A DNA stretch of 64,000 nucleotides from Pediococcus acidilactici (GCA_024970065.1 CP103908.1:992001-1056000), one strand, 5' to 3'. Shown: positions 8,136 through 16,643, counted from the stretch's first letter. The notes: a model not told the origin generated them from the letters alone. Numbers and translations are program-made.

Positions 8136-10598
8136 TTGGCTAGATTTCACGCAAGAAATGTTTTAATTATTGGCAATGGACCAACTCAAATTGGTCGAGA
8201 TACGGAAAGTGAAGCTGCAGCAGCACAAATTGTAGAAATTTTTGCAAAAAAGGGACGTAACCTTTTTTACGTCACTAACGATGCTAACTCCGTGATACCA
8301 CAATTAGACGTACCAATCAACTTTATCGTTACTGAACTAACGGTAAATAATTTAATCCAAATTCTTCGGGAACATGAAATTGATGTTATTTTGCCCGTAG
8401 TGGGCAATACCGGCGGTTTACAACTGGCAGAGCAGCTAAATGAGTCCGGAATTTTAAAAGAGCTTAATATTCGGACTATGGGAGTTACCACTACCACCAT
8501 CCATAACATCAATAACCCTGAGTTAATGAATAAAGTTTTGCGACACATTAAGGAACCAATTATCCCAACCACGGTGGTAGAAAAAGAAAAAAGCGCAGTA
8601 ATGTTTGCTAAGCGAGTGGGTTTCCCAGTGTTAATTAAGCCAATTGCTTCTTTAACTAAAACCAACCGGATTAAATGCGATAATGAACACCAGCTACAAG
8701 AAGTGCTGGAAACGGCTTTTAAAGTGTCTACAACTAACCAGGTTGCCGTAGAAAAGAGTGTGGTGGGCTATAAAGAAATTGAAATGACCGCCATTCGGGA
8801 CGCGGAAGGGTCGAAATTACTCATTAATGGTGCGGAGGATCTCAATCCAATTGGGGTCCATTCAGGGGATTCGATTATCTTTAGTCCTACCCAAACGTTG
8901 ACCGATACTGAATTTCAGGAACTACGCGCGTCAGCATTAAAAATTACCGAAGTATTAAAAATTAAGGGTGTGTGTCACGTTCAATATGCACTTGACCCTA
9001 CCAATGGAAAATACTTTGTAACTAGAATCAACCCGTTCTTTGATCGCACTACGGCATTTGCCGCACGGGCAACCGGTTATCCAGTTGCCACGGTGGTTGC
9101 TGAGATTTTACTAGGCAAGAACCTGCGTGAAATCGAACTTACTGGCGTACAGAAGCATGATGCATTAACATTGATTGAACCTACGCTTGACCACATTGCC
9201 GTACGTTTCCCAACGTGGTCATTTGCTAGTTTTAAAAACGCGGATCAAGAACTAAATACGAAAATGAAGTCTACCGGAGCCGTAATGGCCTTTGGAAGAA
9301 GCGCGGAAGAAGCGCTTCAAAAAGCGATTCGCTCCGTTGACTCAACCACGGCCGCAGAACAAGCGGCGCTTGACGAGTCTCAGTTAAGTGAAGCCCAGTT
9401 AATTAACGTGTTAATTCATGAACGCGCGGGAGAAGTCTATTATCTACTAGAGGCTTTACGACGCGGGTACACCGTAGATGAGCTCGCAGAAATGACCCAC
9501 ATTGATGCCTTTTACTTTCACAAGTTACAACATCTAATTAAGGTGGAAAATCGGCTAAAGGCGCACCATTTTGACGCCGATGCCTTGCGTGAAGCAAAGT
9601 ACTTTGGTTTTGGGGATACGCAGATTGCTCACCTCTGGCAGGTAACGCCAAGTGAAGTGCGCAAATTTCGTACTGAAATGGCAAAAGTTTTTCCTACCTA
9701 TAAGGGGGTTGAGCCGACTGCTGGTGAATTTCCATACCTTACTAACACTTACTATTCGACTTTCGAAGATGAAGACGAAGTCGTCCAAATTTCTGGTAAG
9801 AAAGTACTAGTTTTGGGAACTGCAAATAGTCAGGTGGGAACCAACAGCGCTGCAGAATACACGACTTTCCAAACTTTACGTCGCTGTAAAGCATTGGGGT
9901 ACAAGGTAATTTTAATTAACAATAACCCTAACGCCGTCACTTTTAACCAGCAATTAGCGGATAAAGTTTATTTAGAGCCGTTAACCGTGGAAAATTGTTT
10001 GAACATTATTCATCGCGAGAAACCTGATAAGGTACTTGCCCAAGGGAAATGGCAAATTGTTACCCAATTAACTGAGCAAAATATTAAAATTGCACAGATT
10101 CCGTTAAGCCGGACAACTCGGTCCGAAAATATCGGTGCTGATTACATGGCCGTAATTAGCAAAATTAATGGGAAGACACACCTGTTTGGAATCATTGGGG
10201 TGGATCAAAGCCGTTTATTTAGTTTTGACGAAAATCCTGCTGTGGAGCCCCAGTTAGATACGTCCGCGATTGACGAAGAGGCACGCCAAATTCGGCATGA
10301 CGGCATCTTTTCGGTAATGTTAAAAAAGGAAGCCAATATCCTAAAAGTCATCAGTTGTGTACCGGTGGCAATCCAGGATCTACCATTCTTATCACTGGCG
10401 TTTAACCAAGATTTTGCGGGAATGATTACGGAAATTACGCTTACCGGCACGTATCAAATTAAAGATCGACCGGTTCAACACGCTAGTTATCATTATGAGC
10501 ACGTTTATCCATACAAACAATTTGGCTTACCACAGCCCCAAAAGGCACCTTATTCTTTGGCAATCGGTGCCAAGTTAGAGCAAGCTAAAAAGGACTAA
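8136..10598 (+). CDS. Carbamoyl-phosphate synthase large-subunit homologue, shortened and with both ATP sites degenerate (predicted pseudoenzyme)
   Basis: A TTG start with RBS AGAGGGGG follows the carA-like stop by one base. The 820-residue product is about 240 short of CarB. Residues 1-400 align with the first half: LIIGNGPTQIGRDTE for the usual GSGPIIIGQAAE, then KEIEMTAIRDAE and PIGVHSGDSIIFSPTQTL well kept. The glycine-rich ATP loop (GGTGGG) is LTKTNRI at 173-179, and the metal ligand motif EVNPR is RINPF (Arg297, Phe301). The oligomerisation domain follows to about 550. The second half keeps its pre-ATP-grasp fold (KVLVLGTANSQVG, LINNNPNAVTFNQQLADKVYLEPLTVEN). The rest of the second ATP-grasp is contracted (KVISCVPVAI where EVNPRASRT is expected), and the C-terminal allosteric MGS-like domain is absent. 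Catalysis is not expected. Confidence 0.88.
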   Translation: MARFHARNVLIIGNGPTQIGRDTESEAAAAQIVEIFAKKGRNLFYVTNDANSVIPQLDVPINFIVTELTVNNLIQILREHEIDVILPVVGNTGGLQLAEQLNESGILKELNIRTMGVTTTTIHNINNPELMNKVLRHIKEPIIPTTVVEKEKSAVMFAKRVGFPVLIKPIASLTKTNRIKCDNEHQLQEVLETAFKVSTTNQVAVEKSVVGYKEIEMTAIRDAEGSKLLINGAEDLNPIGVHSGDSIIFSPTQTLTDTEFQELRASALKITEVLKIKGVCHVQYALDPTNGKYFVTRINPFFDRTTAFAARATGYPVATVVAEILLGKNLREIELTGVQKHDALTLIEPTLDHIAVRFPTWSFASFKNADQELNTKMKSTGAVMAFGRSAEEALQKAIRSVDSTTAAEQAALDESQLSEAQLINVLIHERAGEVYYLLEALRRGYTVDELAEMTHIDAFYFHKLQHLIKVENRLKAHHFDADALREAKYFGFGDTQIAHLWQVTPSEVRKFRTEMAKVFPTYKGVEPTAGEFPYLTNTYYSTFEDEDEVVQISGKKVLVLGTANSQVGTNSAAEYTTFQTLRRCKALGYKVILINNNPNAVTFNQQLADKVYLEPLTVENCLNIIHREKPDKVLAQGKWQIVTQLTEQNIKIAQIPLSRTTRSENIGADYMAVISKINGKTHLFGIIGVDQSRLFSFDENPAVEPQLDTSAIDEEARQIRHDGIFSVMLKKEANILKVISCVPVAIQDLPFLSLAFNQDFAGMITEITLTGTYQIKDRPVQHASYHYEHVYPYKQFGLPQPQKAPYSLAIGAKLEQAKKD

Positions 10599-10604
10599 AA
10601 CTTC

Positions 10605-10657
10605 AAAAAAAAACTGTCATAGTAGTCAATTGGTTGACTTACATGACAGTTTTTTTG
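10605..10657. terminator. Bidirectional intrinsic terminator between the carB-like gene and rqcH
   Basis: Arms AACTGTCAT (10612-10620) and ATGACAGTT (10643-10651), extended by GTAGTCAA pairing with TTGACTTAC, are flanked by A-runs on the left and T-runs on the right. It can end the plus-strand pyr unit and the convergent rqcH transcript. Confidence 0.85.
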
Positions 10658-10659
10658 AA

Positions 10660-12375
10660 CTATTTTTGGTGCATCAATTTTTGGACAAGGGTAATTTGCG
10701 GCGTAACTTTTAGAGTGCGTTGTCCTTCGTAAATTACGAACCCGGGTTTAGCTCCATTAGGCTTGCGAATGTTTTTCACTGGTACGTAATCAACGGGAAC
10801 GTTAGCCGAATTTTTCCCTTTTGAGTAGTACGCAGCTATTGTGGCAGCTTCCAACAATGTTTGCTCTGAAGGGTGGTTACTTTCGACGATAACGTGAGAC
10901 CCAGGAATATCTTTAGCGTGCAACCAATAGTAATCTTTTTTAGCAGTTTTAAGTGTTAAACGATCGTTCTGGGCGTCATTTTTACCCACTAAAATTTGGG
11001 TTTGGTCGCTAGAGATAAATTGTTCTGGTTTACTAATGACGTTTTTGACGCGCCGCTTTGGATTCTTTTGCTTACGAAGATAACCTTCGTTTTCCAACTC
11101 GATTTTAATTTCAGCCAAATCTTCTGGTTTAGCTAAGTCAATTTGTGTTTCAATATTGTCGAGAAAGGCAATTTCACTTTCAGTTTGCTCAATCTGTTCG
11201 CTAACGTATTTAACAGCGTTCTTTTCCTTCTGATACTTCTTGAAATACTTTTGAGCATTTTGCGATGGTGATAATTGATTTGACAATTTAATTGTGATGG
11301 GCCGGTTTTGATCATAAAAATTTGGCAGTTCTACAGAGGTCATGCCCCGTTTAACTTGACTTAAGTAGGTAGTCAGAACTTCTCCTTTTACACGGTAACC
11401 ATCCGCATATTGGGTTTGGGCCAAAGTACTTTGAAGTTTTTTTAGTTTTTTACGATTCTTTTTTAGTTCGTTACGTACCACCCGGATTAGTTGGTGGCCC
11501 CGTTGTTGAACGCGGTCACGTTGAACTTTTTCGAAATAATAGCGGTCCAACATCGTTGAAAGACTGTCGAAGCTTTGAAGATTCGATTGATCAGCAGTTA
11601 ACGTTGGTTGAGCTGCAGAGTAGGTCAATTTTGCGGCTTTAGACTCGTAAATAAAGCCTTGAGGATTATCGTTAAATTCCTTAAGAAAGCCACTAACAAC
11701 CCTTTGATGGTCTTGACCATTAATTAGCCGGTAAGCTAACTCTAACGCGCTTTCCTTACCAAATCCTTGAAAAGTAGCTTGAATTTGCTTGGCTAAAACT
11801 TCATAATTTGGGTAATCCCGTAATAAGTCTTTCCAGACGGGGTGAGCTACATTATCAAACGGATTCAATAAATCTTGAGCGGGCGGGGTAATGTACTGCG
11901 CTCCGGGGATTAGCATCCGGTACCGGTTTTGATCAGCGGAAATGTGTTTAATCGTATCAATAATTTTTCGTGAATCGCCCAGATATAAAATCACGTTGCT
12001 CCGGCGACCCATGATTTCAACTGACAAGATTACGTCTTCTTCATCACCAATATCGTTTCGGTGGGAGAAGGAGAAGTTAATAATCCGGTCGTTATCTAGC
12101 TGGTTAACTGATTTTAAAATCGCCCCTTCCAAATGTTTTCGCAAGCTCATCACAAAATTACTTGGAGTCGCTGGATTAGAGAGGGCTTGGTTGGTCACCT
12201 GAACACGCGCATAATTAGGGTGTGAAGAGATCAGTAAAGGAACGTTCTTTCGGTTTGCTCGAATAGTGAGCACAAGTTCACTTTGATAAGGTTGGTAAAT
12301 TTTGGCAACGCGGCCACTTTCAAGGCTGCGCAATTCATTAACCATGGCATGGGTAAATAAACCATCAAAAGCCAT
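10660..12375 (-). CDS. rqcH: RqcH (Rqc2 homologue, NFACT family), ribosome quality control; formerly FbpA fibronectin-binding protein
   Basis: The 571-residue protein has an NFACT-N domain (start MAFDGLFTHAMVNELRSLES, the family hallmark), a coiled-coil middle (about residues 290-420, many Lys/Glu) and a C-terminal NFACT-R domain (LHAKDIPGSHVIVES, VPVDYVPVKNIRKPNGAKPGFVIY). RqcH binds stalled 50S subunits with peptidyl-tRNA and recruits tRNA-Ala to add alanine tails that mark nascent chains for proteolysis. Older annotations call it a fibronectin-binding protein. It is single-gene and convergent with the pyr unit. Confidence 0.93.
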   Translation of the reverse strand: MAFDGLFTHAMVNELRSLESGRVAKIYQPYQSELVLTIRANRKNVPLLISSHPNYARVQVTNQALSNPATPSNFVMSLRKHLEGAILKSVNQLDNDRIINFSFSHRNDIGDEEDVILSVEIMGRRSNVILYLGDSRKIIDTIKHISADQNRYRMLIPGAQYITPPAQDLLNPFDNVAHPVWKDLLRDYPNYEVLAKQIQATFQGFGKESALELAYRLINGQDHQRVVSGFLKEFNDNPQGFIYESKAAKLTYSAAQPTLTADQSNLQSFDSLSTMLDRYYFEKVQRDRVQQRGHQLIRVVRNELKKNRKKLKKLQSTLAQTQYADGYRVKGEVLTTYLSQVKRGMTSVELPNFYDQNRPITIKLSNQLSPSQNAQKYFKKYQKEKNAVKYVSEQIEQTESEIAFLDNIETQIDLAKPEDLAEIKIELENEGYLRKQKNPKRRVKNVISKPEQFISSDQTQILVGKNDAQNDRLTLKTAKKDYYWLHAKDIPGSHVIVESNHPSEQTLLEAATIAAYYSKGKNSANVPVDYVPVKNIRKPNGAKPGFVIYEGQRTLKVTPQITLVQKLMHQK

Positions 12376-12451
12376 GTAATCAGTCCCTTCTAATAATTAG
12401 TTACTAATTCCAAGTATACCGTTTATAGATTTTAGTTGCAAAGAATTGCTT

Positions 12452-12490
12452 ATTTGTATCATACAACAAATAAAGTTGTATAATACAAAT
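12452..12490. promoter_or_regulatory. Paired palindromic operator over the marR promoter
   Basis: Arm ATTTGTATCATACAAC (12452-12467) and arm GTTGTATAATACAAAT (12475-12490) are inverted copies matching 15 of 16 bases. Each arm is itself the palindrome TTGTATnATACAA. The right arm contains TATAAT (12479-12484), so a bound repressor would cover the -10 element. The position 28 bases before the marR start suggests autoregulation by the adjacent gene product, which is inference. Confidence 0.75.
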
Positions 12491-12517
12491 AAAGGGTAAT
12501 GAAGGAGAGGATCGCTC

Positions 12518-12928
12518 ATGAAAGCAAGTTTAACTGCTCTAGAAGAAATTGCTCATATTCGTAATAGTTATCTAAAAAAATACTGTAGTGAAATGGCGGG
12601 AACCATTGCAGATTGGAAGATGGTTAATTATGTTAATGACGCTCGCTTAACGACTTTGAATTTGGTTGAATTGAGCGGCCTAGATAAGTCGACCGTTAGT
12701 CGGCAATTGAAACACGCCGCTCAGCATAATTTTTTACAGAAGCACAGTAACGATTCTGACCAACGTAAAAGTACTTTTACAATTACTGATAAGGGTAGTA
12801 CCTTAAAATCCTATGTTAATCAGCAGATGGCCAAGTTCGATCAACGGCTTTTTGATAACTGGAGCGAAGAGGAATCTGCCATGTTTCAAATCTTAATTAA
12901 CCGGGTATTAAAAAACGCGTTAAAATAG
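12518..12928 (+). CDS. MarR-family winged-helix transcriptional regulator
   Basis: This 136-residue protein has a winged-helix core. The recognition-helix region reads LVELSGLDKSTVSRQLKHAAQHNFLQ (residues 50-75), followed by the wing SNDSDQRKSTFTITDKGSTL (D-R wing signature of MarR), and flanking helices would form the dimer interface. RBS GGAGAGGA lies at 12502-12509. The double palindrome just upstream is its probable operator. There is no adjacent transporter to hint at a ligand; degV follows on the same strand but has its own spacing. Confidence 0.88.
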   Translation: MKASLTALEEIAHIRNSYLKKYCSEMAGTIADWKMVNYVNDARLTTLNLVELSGLDKSTVSRQLKHAAQHNFLQKHSNDSDQRKSTFTITDKGSTLKSYVNQQMAKFDQRLFDNWSEEESAMFQILINRVLKNALK

Positions 12929-13013
12929 GGTTATTCTATTAAGTTATGAGAGCATTCAGCCAAGAATTATGGTATAGTGATTGTTATGGATTTTAAATGA
13001 AGTAGGTGTACTA

Positions 13014-13877
13014 ATGAAAACAGCTATTGTTACTGATAGTACTTGTTATTTAACGGATAAGGAAATTGAAGAAAATAATATCACCGTTGTACCAATCCCA
13101 GTAATTATTGACGGTAAAAGCTACAAGGAAGGCGTTGATATCACTACTGAGGAATTTTATGAACGTCTTCGGACCTCACAATCGTTTCCTAGCACATCTC
13201 AGCCACCACTTGGCGAAATGATTGAGTTGTATCAAAACTTAGCTAAGCAAGGTTATCAAAATATTATTAGTATCCACTTAGCTAGCACAATTTCTGGTTT
13301 AGTAGCCAGTTTGAAGAGCTTAGAAGGCACCATCGACGGGGTTAACTTAGTAGTATATGATTCACAGTTAACCATCCGCTTAATGGGAGTTTTAGCGTTA
13401 GAAGCTGCACGGATGGCAAAGGAAGATGCTGAAATTGATGACATCATTGCCCGGCTAGATTTCTTGCGTTCCACCTTCGACGAATACTTTGTGGTGGACG
13501 ACTTACAAAATTTAGTTCGCGGTGGACGACTTTCAAATGCGTCGGCGTTCGTGGGAAGTCTATTGAAAATTAAGCCAATTTTGACTTTTAATGATAAGCA
13601 TGAAATCGTGGCCTTTGAAAAGGTCCGGTCTCGTAAAAAAGCGATGGCACGGGTAGAAAAATTATTTGCGGAAGCCTATAAATCCGTTGATTACCCATTG
13701 CGTGCCGTAGTGATCCACGCTAATGATGAAAAAGGTGCAATCAAATGGCGGGAAAGTTTAAAAGAAAAGTATCCGAGCTTGCCAATTGATATTTCTTATT
13801 TTGGCCCCGTTATTGGAACCCATTTGGGAGAAAAGGCCATTGCTTTAGCTTGGTTAATTGATTATACAAAAAAATAA
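13014..13877 (+). CDS. DegV-family fatty-acid-binding protein
   Basis: The 287-residue product starts at ATG 13014, where MKTAIVTDSTCYLT begins (the standard DegV N terminus) with RBS-like AAGTAGGTG just upstream. An upstream in-frame ATG at 12981 would add 11 residues without a good RBS. Family blocks are TSQPPLGEM near 60, HLASTISGLVASL near 90, and VDDLQNLVRGGRLS near 160. Family members bind a fatty acid between two domains; the Staphylococcus FakB members deliver it to the kinase FakA for acyl-phosphate formation. No fakA is adjacent. Confidence 0.92.
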   Translation: MKTAIVTDSTCYLTDKEIEENNITVVPIPVIIDGKSYKEGVDITTEEFYERLRTSQSFPSTSQPPLGEMIELYQNLAKQGYQNIISIHLASTISGLVASLKSLEGTIDGVNLVVYDSQLTIRLMGVLALEAARMAKEDAEIDDIIARLDFLRSTFDEYFVVDDLQNLVRGGRLSNASAFVGSLLKIKPILTFNDKHEIVAFEKVRSRKKAMARVEKLFAEAYKSVDYPLRAVVIHANDEKGAIKWRESLKEKYPSLPIDISYFGPVIGTHLGEKAIALAWLIDYTKK

Positions 13878-13882
13878 ACGGA

Positions 13883-14242
13883 TCAAAGTTGGCTGCCAAG
13901 GGCTGCCAAAAATAATCCGCCTAGTAAACTCGTGAGTGCGTAAAGCATCGCGAGTTTTTTGGTATTTGGTTGCTTGAAAAGGGTAACTACCTCATTAGCA
14001 AAGGTCGAAAAGGTCGAAAATCCGCCTAACACGCCACTAATTAACAGCACTTGAACGAGGGGATTAGCAATTACGGTGGTCAGATAACCAATTCCAAAGC
14101 AAGCGAGCATGTTAATTATAAAGGTGGACCAGGGAAAGCTTTTTGAAAGAGTTTTTCGGTTGATAAAGGTAGTGGTCCAAAAGCGAAAAAGAGCGCCTAG
14201 GGCACTGCCAATGCTAACAATTAATAAATTCATTATTCCCAA
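13883..14242 (-). CDS. crcB: Fluoride channel FluC/CrcB, subunit 2
   Basis: The 119-residue membrane protein has four hydrophobic segments. Signature features are the N-terminal GSALGALFRFWTT (the usual GGxxGAxxRY), PWSTFIINMLACFGIGYL (central Asn) and GVLGGFSTFSTFANEV (the Phe-box GGxTTFSTF equivalent). FluC proteins are dual-topology dimers that export F- through a double-barrel pore. It overlaps the upstream crcB paralogue by ten bases, which suggests a heterodimer of two oppositely oriented subunits, as known in other Firmicutes with crcB pairs. Confidence 0.92.
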   Translation of the reverse strand: MGIMNLLIVSIGSALGALFRFWTTTFINRKTLSKSFPWSTFIINMLACFGIGYLTTVIANPLVQVLLISGVLGGFSTFSTFANEVVTLFKQPNTKKLAMLYALTSLLGGLFLAALGSQL

Positions 14243-14634
14243 TCCTTTCGATAATGATGAAGAATTTGTTTTCCACTAGCTTGGCCAACAAAAGCGCAGA
14301 GTATCCCTAAAAAAACGGAGAGAACCAAGAAACTACCGCCATTCAGCCATTGGTGATGTATCAGATATTTGTCTGAAGAGAGGATAAACGTGGAAAACGT
14401 TGTAAATCCACCCATTAACCCGGTGGTGAGGCCGACGTTAATGAAATCTGAAGTTTCCAATGCAGTTAATAACCCACCCGTTAAAACACCTAGCAAGAAA
14501 GAACCTAAAAGATTAATGATTATTAGATCAAACGGAAAAGTCGAGGCACTGCTTTGAAAGACAGATTGTAAAAGCATCCGAAGGCCCCCACCAACGGCAC
14601 CAAAGAATGCTACGCTAATACTTGTCTTAAACAA
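14233..14634 (-). CDS. crcB: Fluoride channel FluC/CrcB, subunit 1
   Basis: The four-helix FluC protein has GAVGGGLRMLLQ near its N terminus, PFDLIIINLLGSFLLGVL (central Asn) and TGLMGGFTTFSTFILSS (Phe box). The start is uncertain: a TTG at 14634 gives MFKTSISVAFFG and sits about 12 bases after AAAGGA, while a TTG at 14655 would place the RBS inside the gene. The first of the two-gene unit with the paralogue at 13883. The upstream 100 bases hold no recognisable fluoride riboswitch. Confidence 0.88.
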   Translation of the reverse strand: MFKTSISVAFFGAVGGGLRMLLQSVFQSSASTFPFDLIIINLLGSFLLGVLTGGLLTALETSDFINVGLTTGLMGGFTTFSTFILSSDKYLIHHQWLNGGSFLVLSVFLGILCAFVGQASGKQILHHYRKDWE

Positions 14635-14815
14635 CTTTATTTCAATTCCTTTCAAATAAAAATAAGCAACTTTAAATAAAGTATCATAAATTAAGACTTC
14701 GGCATAGCGGTAAATAAGATTTCAGTATGGTTACATTTAAGCACTCGTATCTACCTCATAGGTTCATCTATGCTAAACTACTTGAGTAAGCTTAAAATTA
14801 AAGGGGTTACTTTGC

Positions 14816-15172
14816 ATGTCAACAATTGAATTTCTTCATAGTATTGTGTGGATTCTAATCGGAATGATTTGTGCGTACGGATTAACAATTGATCAATTCC
14901 AACAGACTCTAATTGCACAGTACAGTTCGCGAGTGTTATACATTTTCGCTATTTTTACGGGCCTATTTAACGTGGTTCATACGGTTGCCATGTCACCATT
15001 ATTAGTGTGGGTACAATTTATTTTAGAAATTATTACCATTGGTTTATTCGACTTCTTATTGACCTATAAACGAAATAAACGTGGCTTTAAAAGTAGTTTT
15101 GTAATTTTACTTATCTTTGCATTTTCACTCACGTCATTGCTTGCCGTGGTGATTCAGTACTTTTATGGTTAA
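14816..15172 (+). CDS. YisL-like (DUF1516) four-helix membrane protein
   Basis: The 118-residue protein has four hydrophobic segments at about residues 5-22, 38-58, 63-82 and 95-115. The stretch SRVLYIFAIFTGLFNV followed by FILEIITIGLFDFLLTYKRNKRG resembles the Bacillus YisL family, which has the same length and an equivalent xxTIGLxEMxxxRRKKG region. Function is unknown. RBS AAAGGGG lies at 14800-14806. It is a single gene followed by a terminator. Confidence 0.55.
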   Translation: MSTIEFLHSIVWILIGMICAYGLTIDQFQQTLIAQYSSRVLYIFAIFTGLFNVVHTVAMSPLLVWVQFILEIITIGLFDFLLTYKRNKRGFKSSFVILLIFAFSLTSLLAVVIQYFYG

Positions 15173-15216
15173 TCAAATTTTACATAAAGTCATCTTTAAG
15201 CAACATACGATCAAAA

Positions 15217-15248
15217 AACAGGCTGGTAGTGTGCAGCCTGTTTTTTTG
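15217..15248 (+). terminator. Intrinsic terminator after the YisL-like gene
   Basis: Arms AACAGGCTG and CAGCCTGTT enclose a loop GTAGTGTG-type spacer and are followed by seven T. The A-run upstream may allow use from the opposite strand for the convergent lacI-type gene. Confidence 0.8.
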
Positions 15249-15273
15249 TGTTGTATTTTATAATTTTAAGCTT

Positions 15274-16206
15274 TCAGCGAATGATTAAGTCAGATTCAAT
15301 TGCGATTTGACGGACTTCTCCTGAAATAGCAAGGCGGCCTGCTGCTTGTCCCAACTGACGAAGGTGGTGATCAATAGTGGAAATTTTTAAGAGCTTCCCT
15401 GAGATTTGGTTTTCTTGTCCCATCATTTTCGGCAGTGCTATGCGGTTATCCACGTAGTATTGATAAACACCGGCGACTACGTCATCAATATTGCCAAAAA
15501 TGAAGTCGGGTTGTAACTGAGCAATTCTAGCAGCGGCTTGATATGCAACTGGGTGGCTATCTACCCCGGCAAAAATCAGTTGATCATCTGGAAAAGCACC
15601 GAAAACGTCCCGATAAGCTTGTAAAGTTACCTTGCTAGTCGCACTCAGTTGGTAAGAACGGCTTAAGGTAATCGCGATTTTAGTGTACTGATTTTTTTTA
15701 ATCCATTTGAAGGCGGCTATGTAAGTTTTTTGCCGTAAAACATAGGCTGCCGCGATATTAGTAATCCCCGGGTCTTCACAACAAATGACCGGGCCATACT
15801 TTTGATAAGTTGCTAAACGAGCCAACGGTAGCTTATGCGAAGTGAAAATGAGGGCATCAAAAGCTTTTCGGTGCAATTTTTCTAAGTATTTTATTTCAAG
15901 TTGTTCATCGTAGTGTGATTCTAAAACAGAAACGTGGTAGTCCGCGGCAAAAGCGGTGTCCATGATTCCATTAATTAATTCTGTAAAAAAAGGATGCTGC
16001 ATTTCTGGGATTACGATGCCAATCGTGTTTGACTTGCCCTTGCTTAAATCCCGGGCAAGAGCGTTAGGTACGTAGTCTAGCTCGTCAATCACCTGTTGGA
16101 TAGCCTGCTTTGCTGATTGAGATACGTAACCGGTTTGATTAAGAAACCGGGAAACGGTGGATGCCGAGTATCCAGATTTTTTGGCAATGTCTCTGATGTT
16201 GGTCAT
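15274..16206 (-). CDS. LacI/GalR-family transcriptional repressor
   Basis: The N-terminal HTH reads NIRDIAKKSGYSASTVSRFLNQTGYVS, with hinge helix PNALARDLSKGKSNTIGIVIPEM, the classical LacI DNA-binding and hinge segments. A periplasmic-binding-protein-like sugar domain follows to residue 310. The chosen start is the second ATG (16206), because AGGAG touches the first ATG (16215) directly but lies eight bases from the second. The gene is divergent from a 91-residue protein and a YfcC-type transporter. A perfect 18-bp palindrome lies 39 bases upstream of its start, so it is probably autoregulated and may control the divergent genes. The effector is unknown. Confidence 0.9.
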   Translation of the reverse strand: MTNIRDIAKKSGYSASTVSRFLNQTGYVSQSAKQAIQQVIDELDYVPNALARDLSKGKSNTIGIVIPEMQHPFFTELINGIMDTAFAADYHVSVLESHYDEQLEIKYLEKLHRKAFDALIFTSHKLPLARLATYQKYGPVICCEDPGITNIAAAYVLRQKTYIAAFKWIKKNQYTKIAITLSRSYQLSATSKVTLQAYRDVFGAFPDDQLIFAGVDSHPVAYQAAARIAQLQPDFIFGNIDDVVAGVYQYYVDNRIALPKMMGQENQISGKLLKISTIDHHLRQLGQAAGRLAISGEVRQIAIESDLIIR

Positions 16207-16244
16207 GTGGTCCATCTCCTAACCCTGATAAGTCTATTTTAATA

Positions 16245-16262
16245 TATGAAACGCGTTTCATA
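16245..16262. promoter_or_regulatory. Perfect 18-bp palindrome, probable LacI-family operator
   Basis: The sequence is TATGAAACGCGTTTCATA, fully self-complementary. It has the A/T-rich arms and central CG steps typical of LacI/GalR operators. It lies between the divergent lacI-type gene and the small gene at 16368. Confidence 0.75.
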
Positions 16263-16367
16263 ACAAATTAGGCGAAAAGGAACCCGTTCCATTTTGAAAA
16301 AAGGGCGCAGAGCTTGCTGTGGAACCGATTTCCTCCCTTAAAATTTAAGGTGAAAGGGGAGGTTTAT

Positions 16368-16643
16368 ATGTATACCTATTTTGAAATAATTGCGGGGAGT
16401 CACCGGCAAATGTATTACGCTAACCTTAAATGTCAGGATGGCTATTTAATTATCTCAAGCACTAGTAAATTTAATTGTTCGATAAAGTTGAGCGATATCA
16501 TTTACGTTGCCGAAAGTGACTTTTTAGGAACTAAAGTATATTCGTTTAATTACCAGGGAAATCAGTTAAAATTCTTTGAAAATGGCCTGGGAATTGGTGA
16601 ATACCTCCGAAAACAATTCAAAGACATTTTAGTTAAACTTTAA
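16368..16643 (+). CDS. Uncharacterised 91-residue protein
   Basis: The chosen start is ATG 16368 because AAAGGGGAGG sits seven bases upstream; an upstream in-frame codon would put this RBS inside the gene. The product is soluble-looking and strand-rich, with alternating hydrophobic residues (YFEIIAGSHRQMYYANLKCQ, YLIISSTSKFNCSIKLSDII, KVYSFNYQGNQLKFF) and a C-terminal amphipathic helix. The pattern is compatible with a small PH-like/bPH fold, but I do not recognise a family. It lies between the LacI operator and the YfcC transporter on the transporter strand. Confidence 0.6.
   Translation: MYTYFEIIAGSHRQMYYANLKCQDGYLIISSTSKFNCSIKLSDIIYVAESDFLGTKVYSFNYQGNQLKFFENGLGIGEYLRKQFKDILVKL

Noticed and set aside
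12981..13013. Upstream ATG extension of degV
   Set aside because: The conserved N terminus begins at 13014, preceded by an RBS; the extension lacks one.
14656..14760. Fluoride riboswitch upstream of the crcB pair
   Set aside because: The conserved crcB motif core was looked for on the minus strand and not found.
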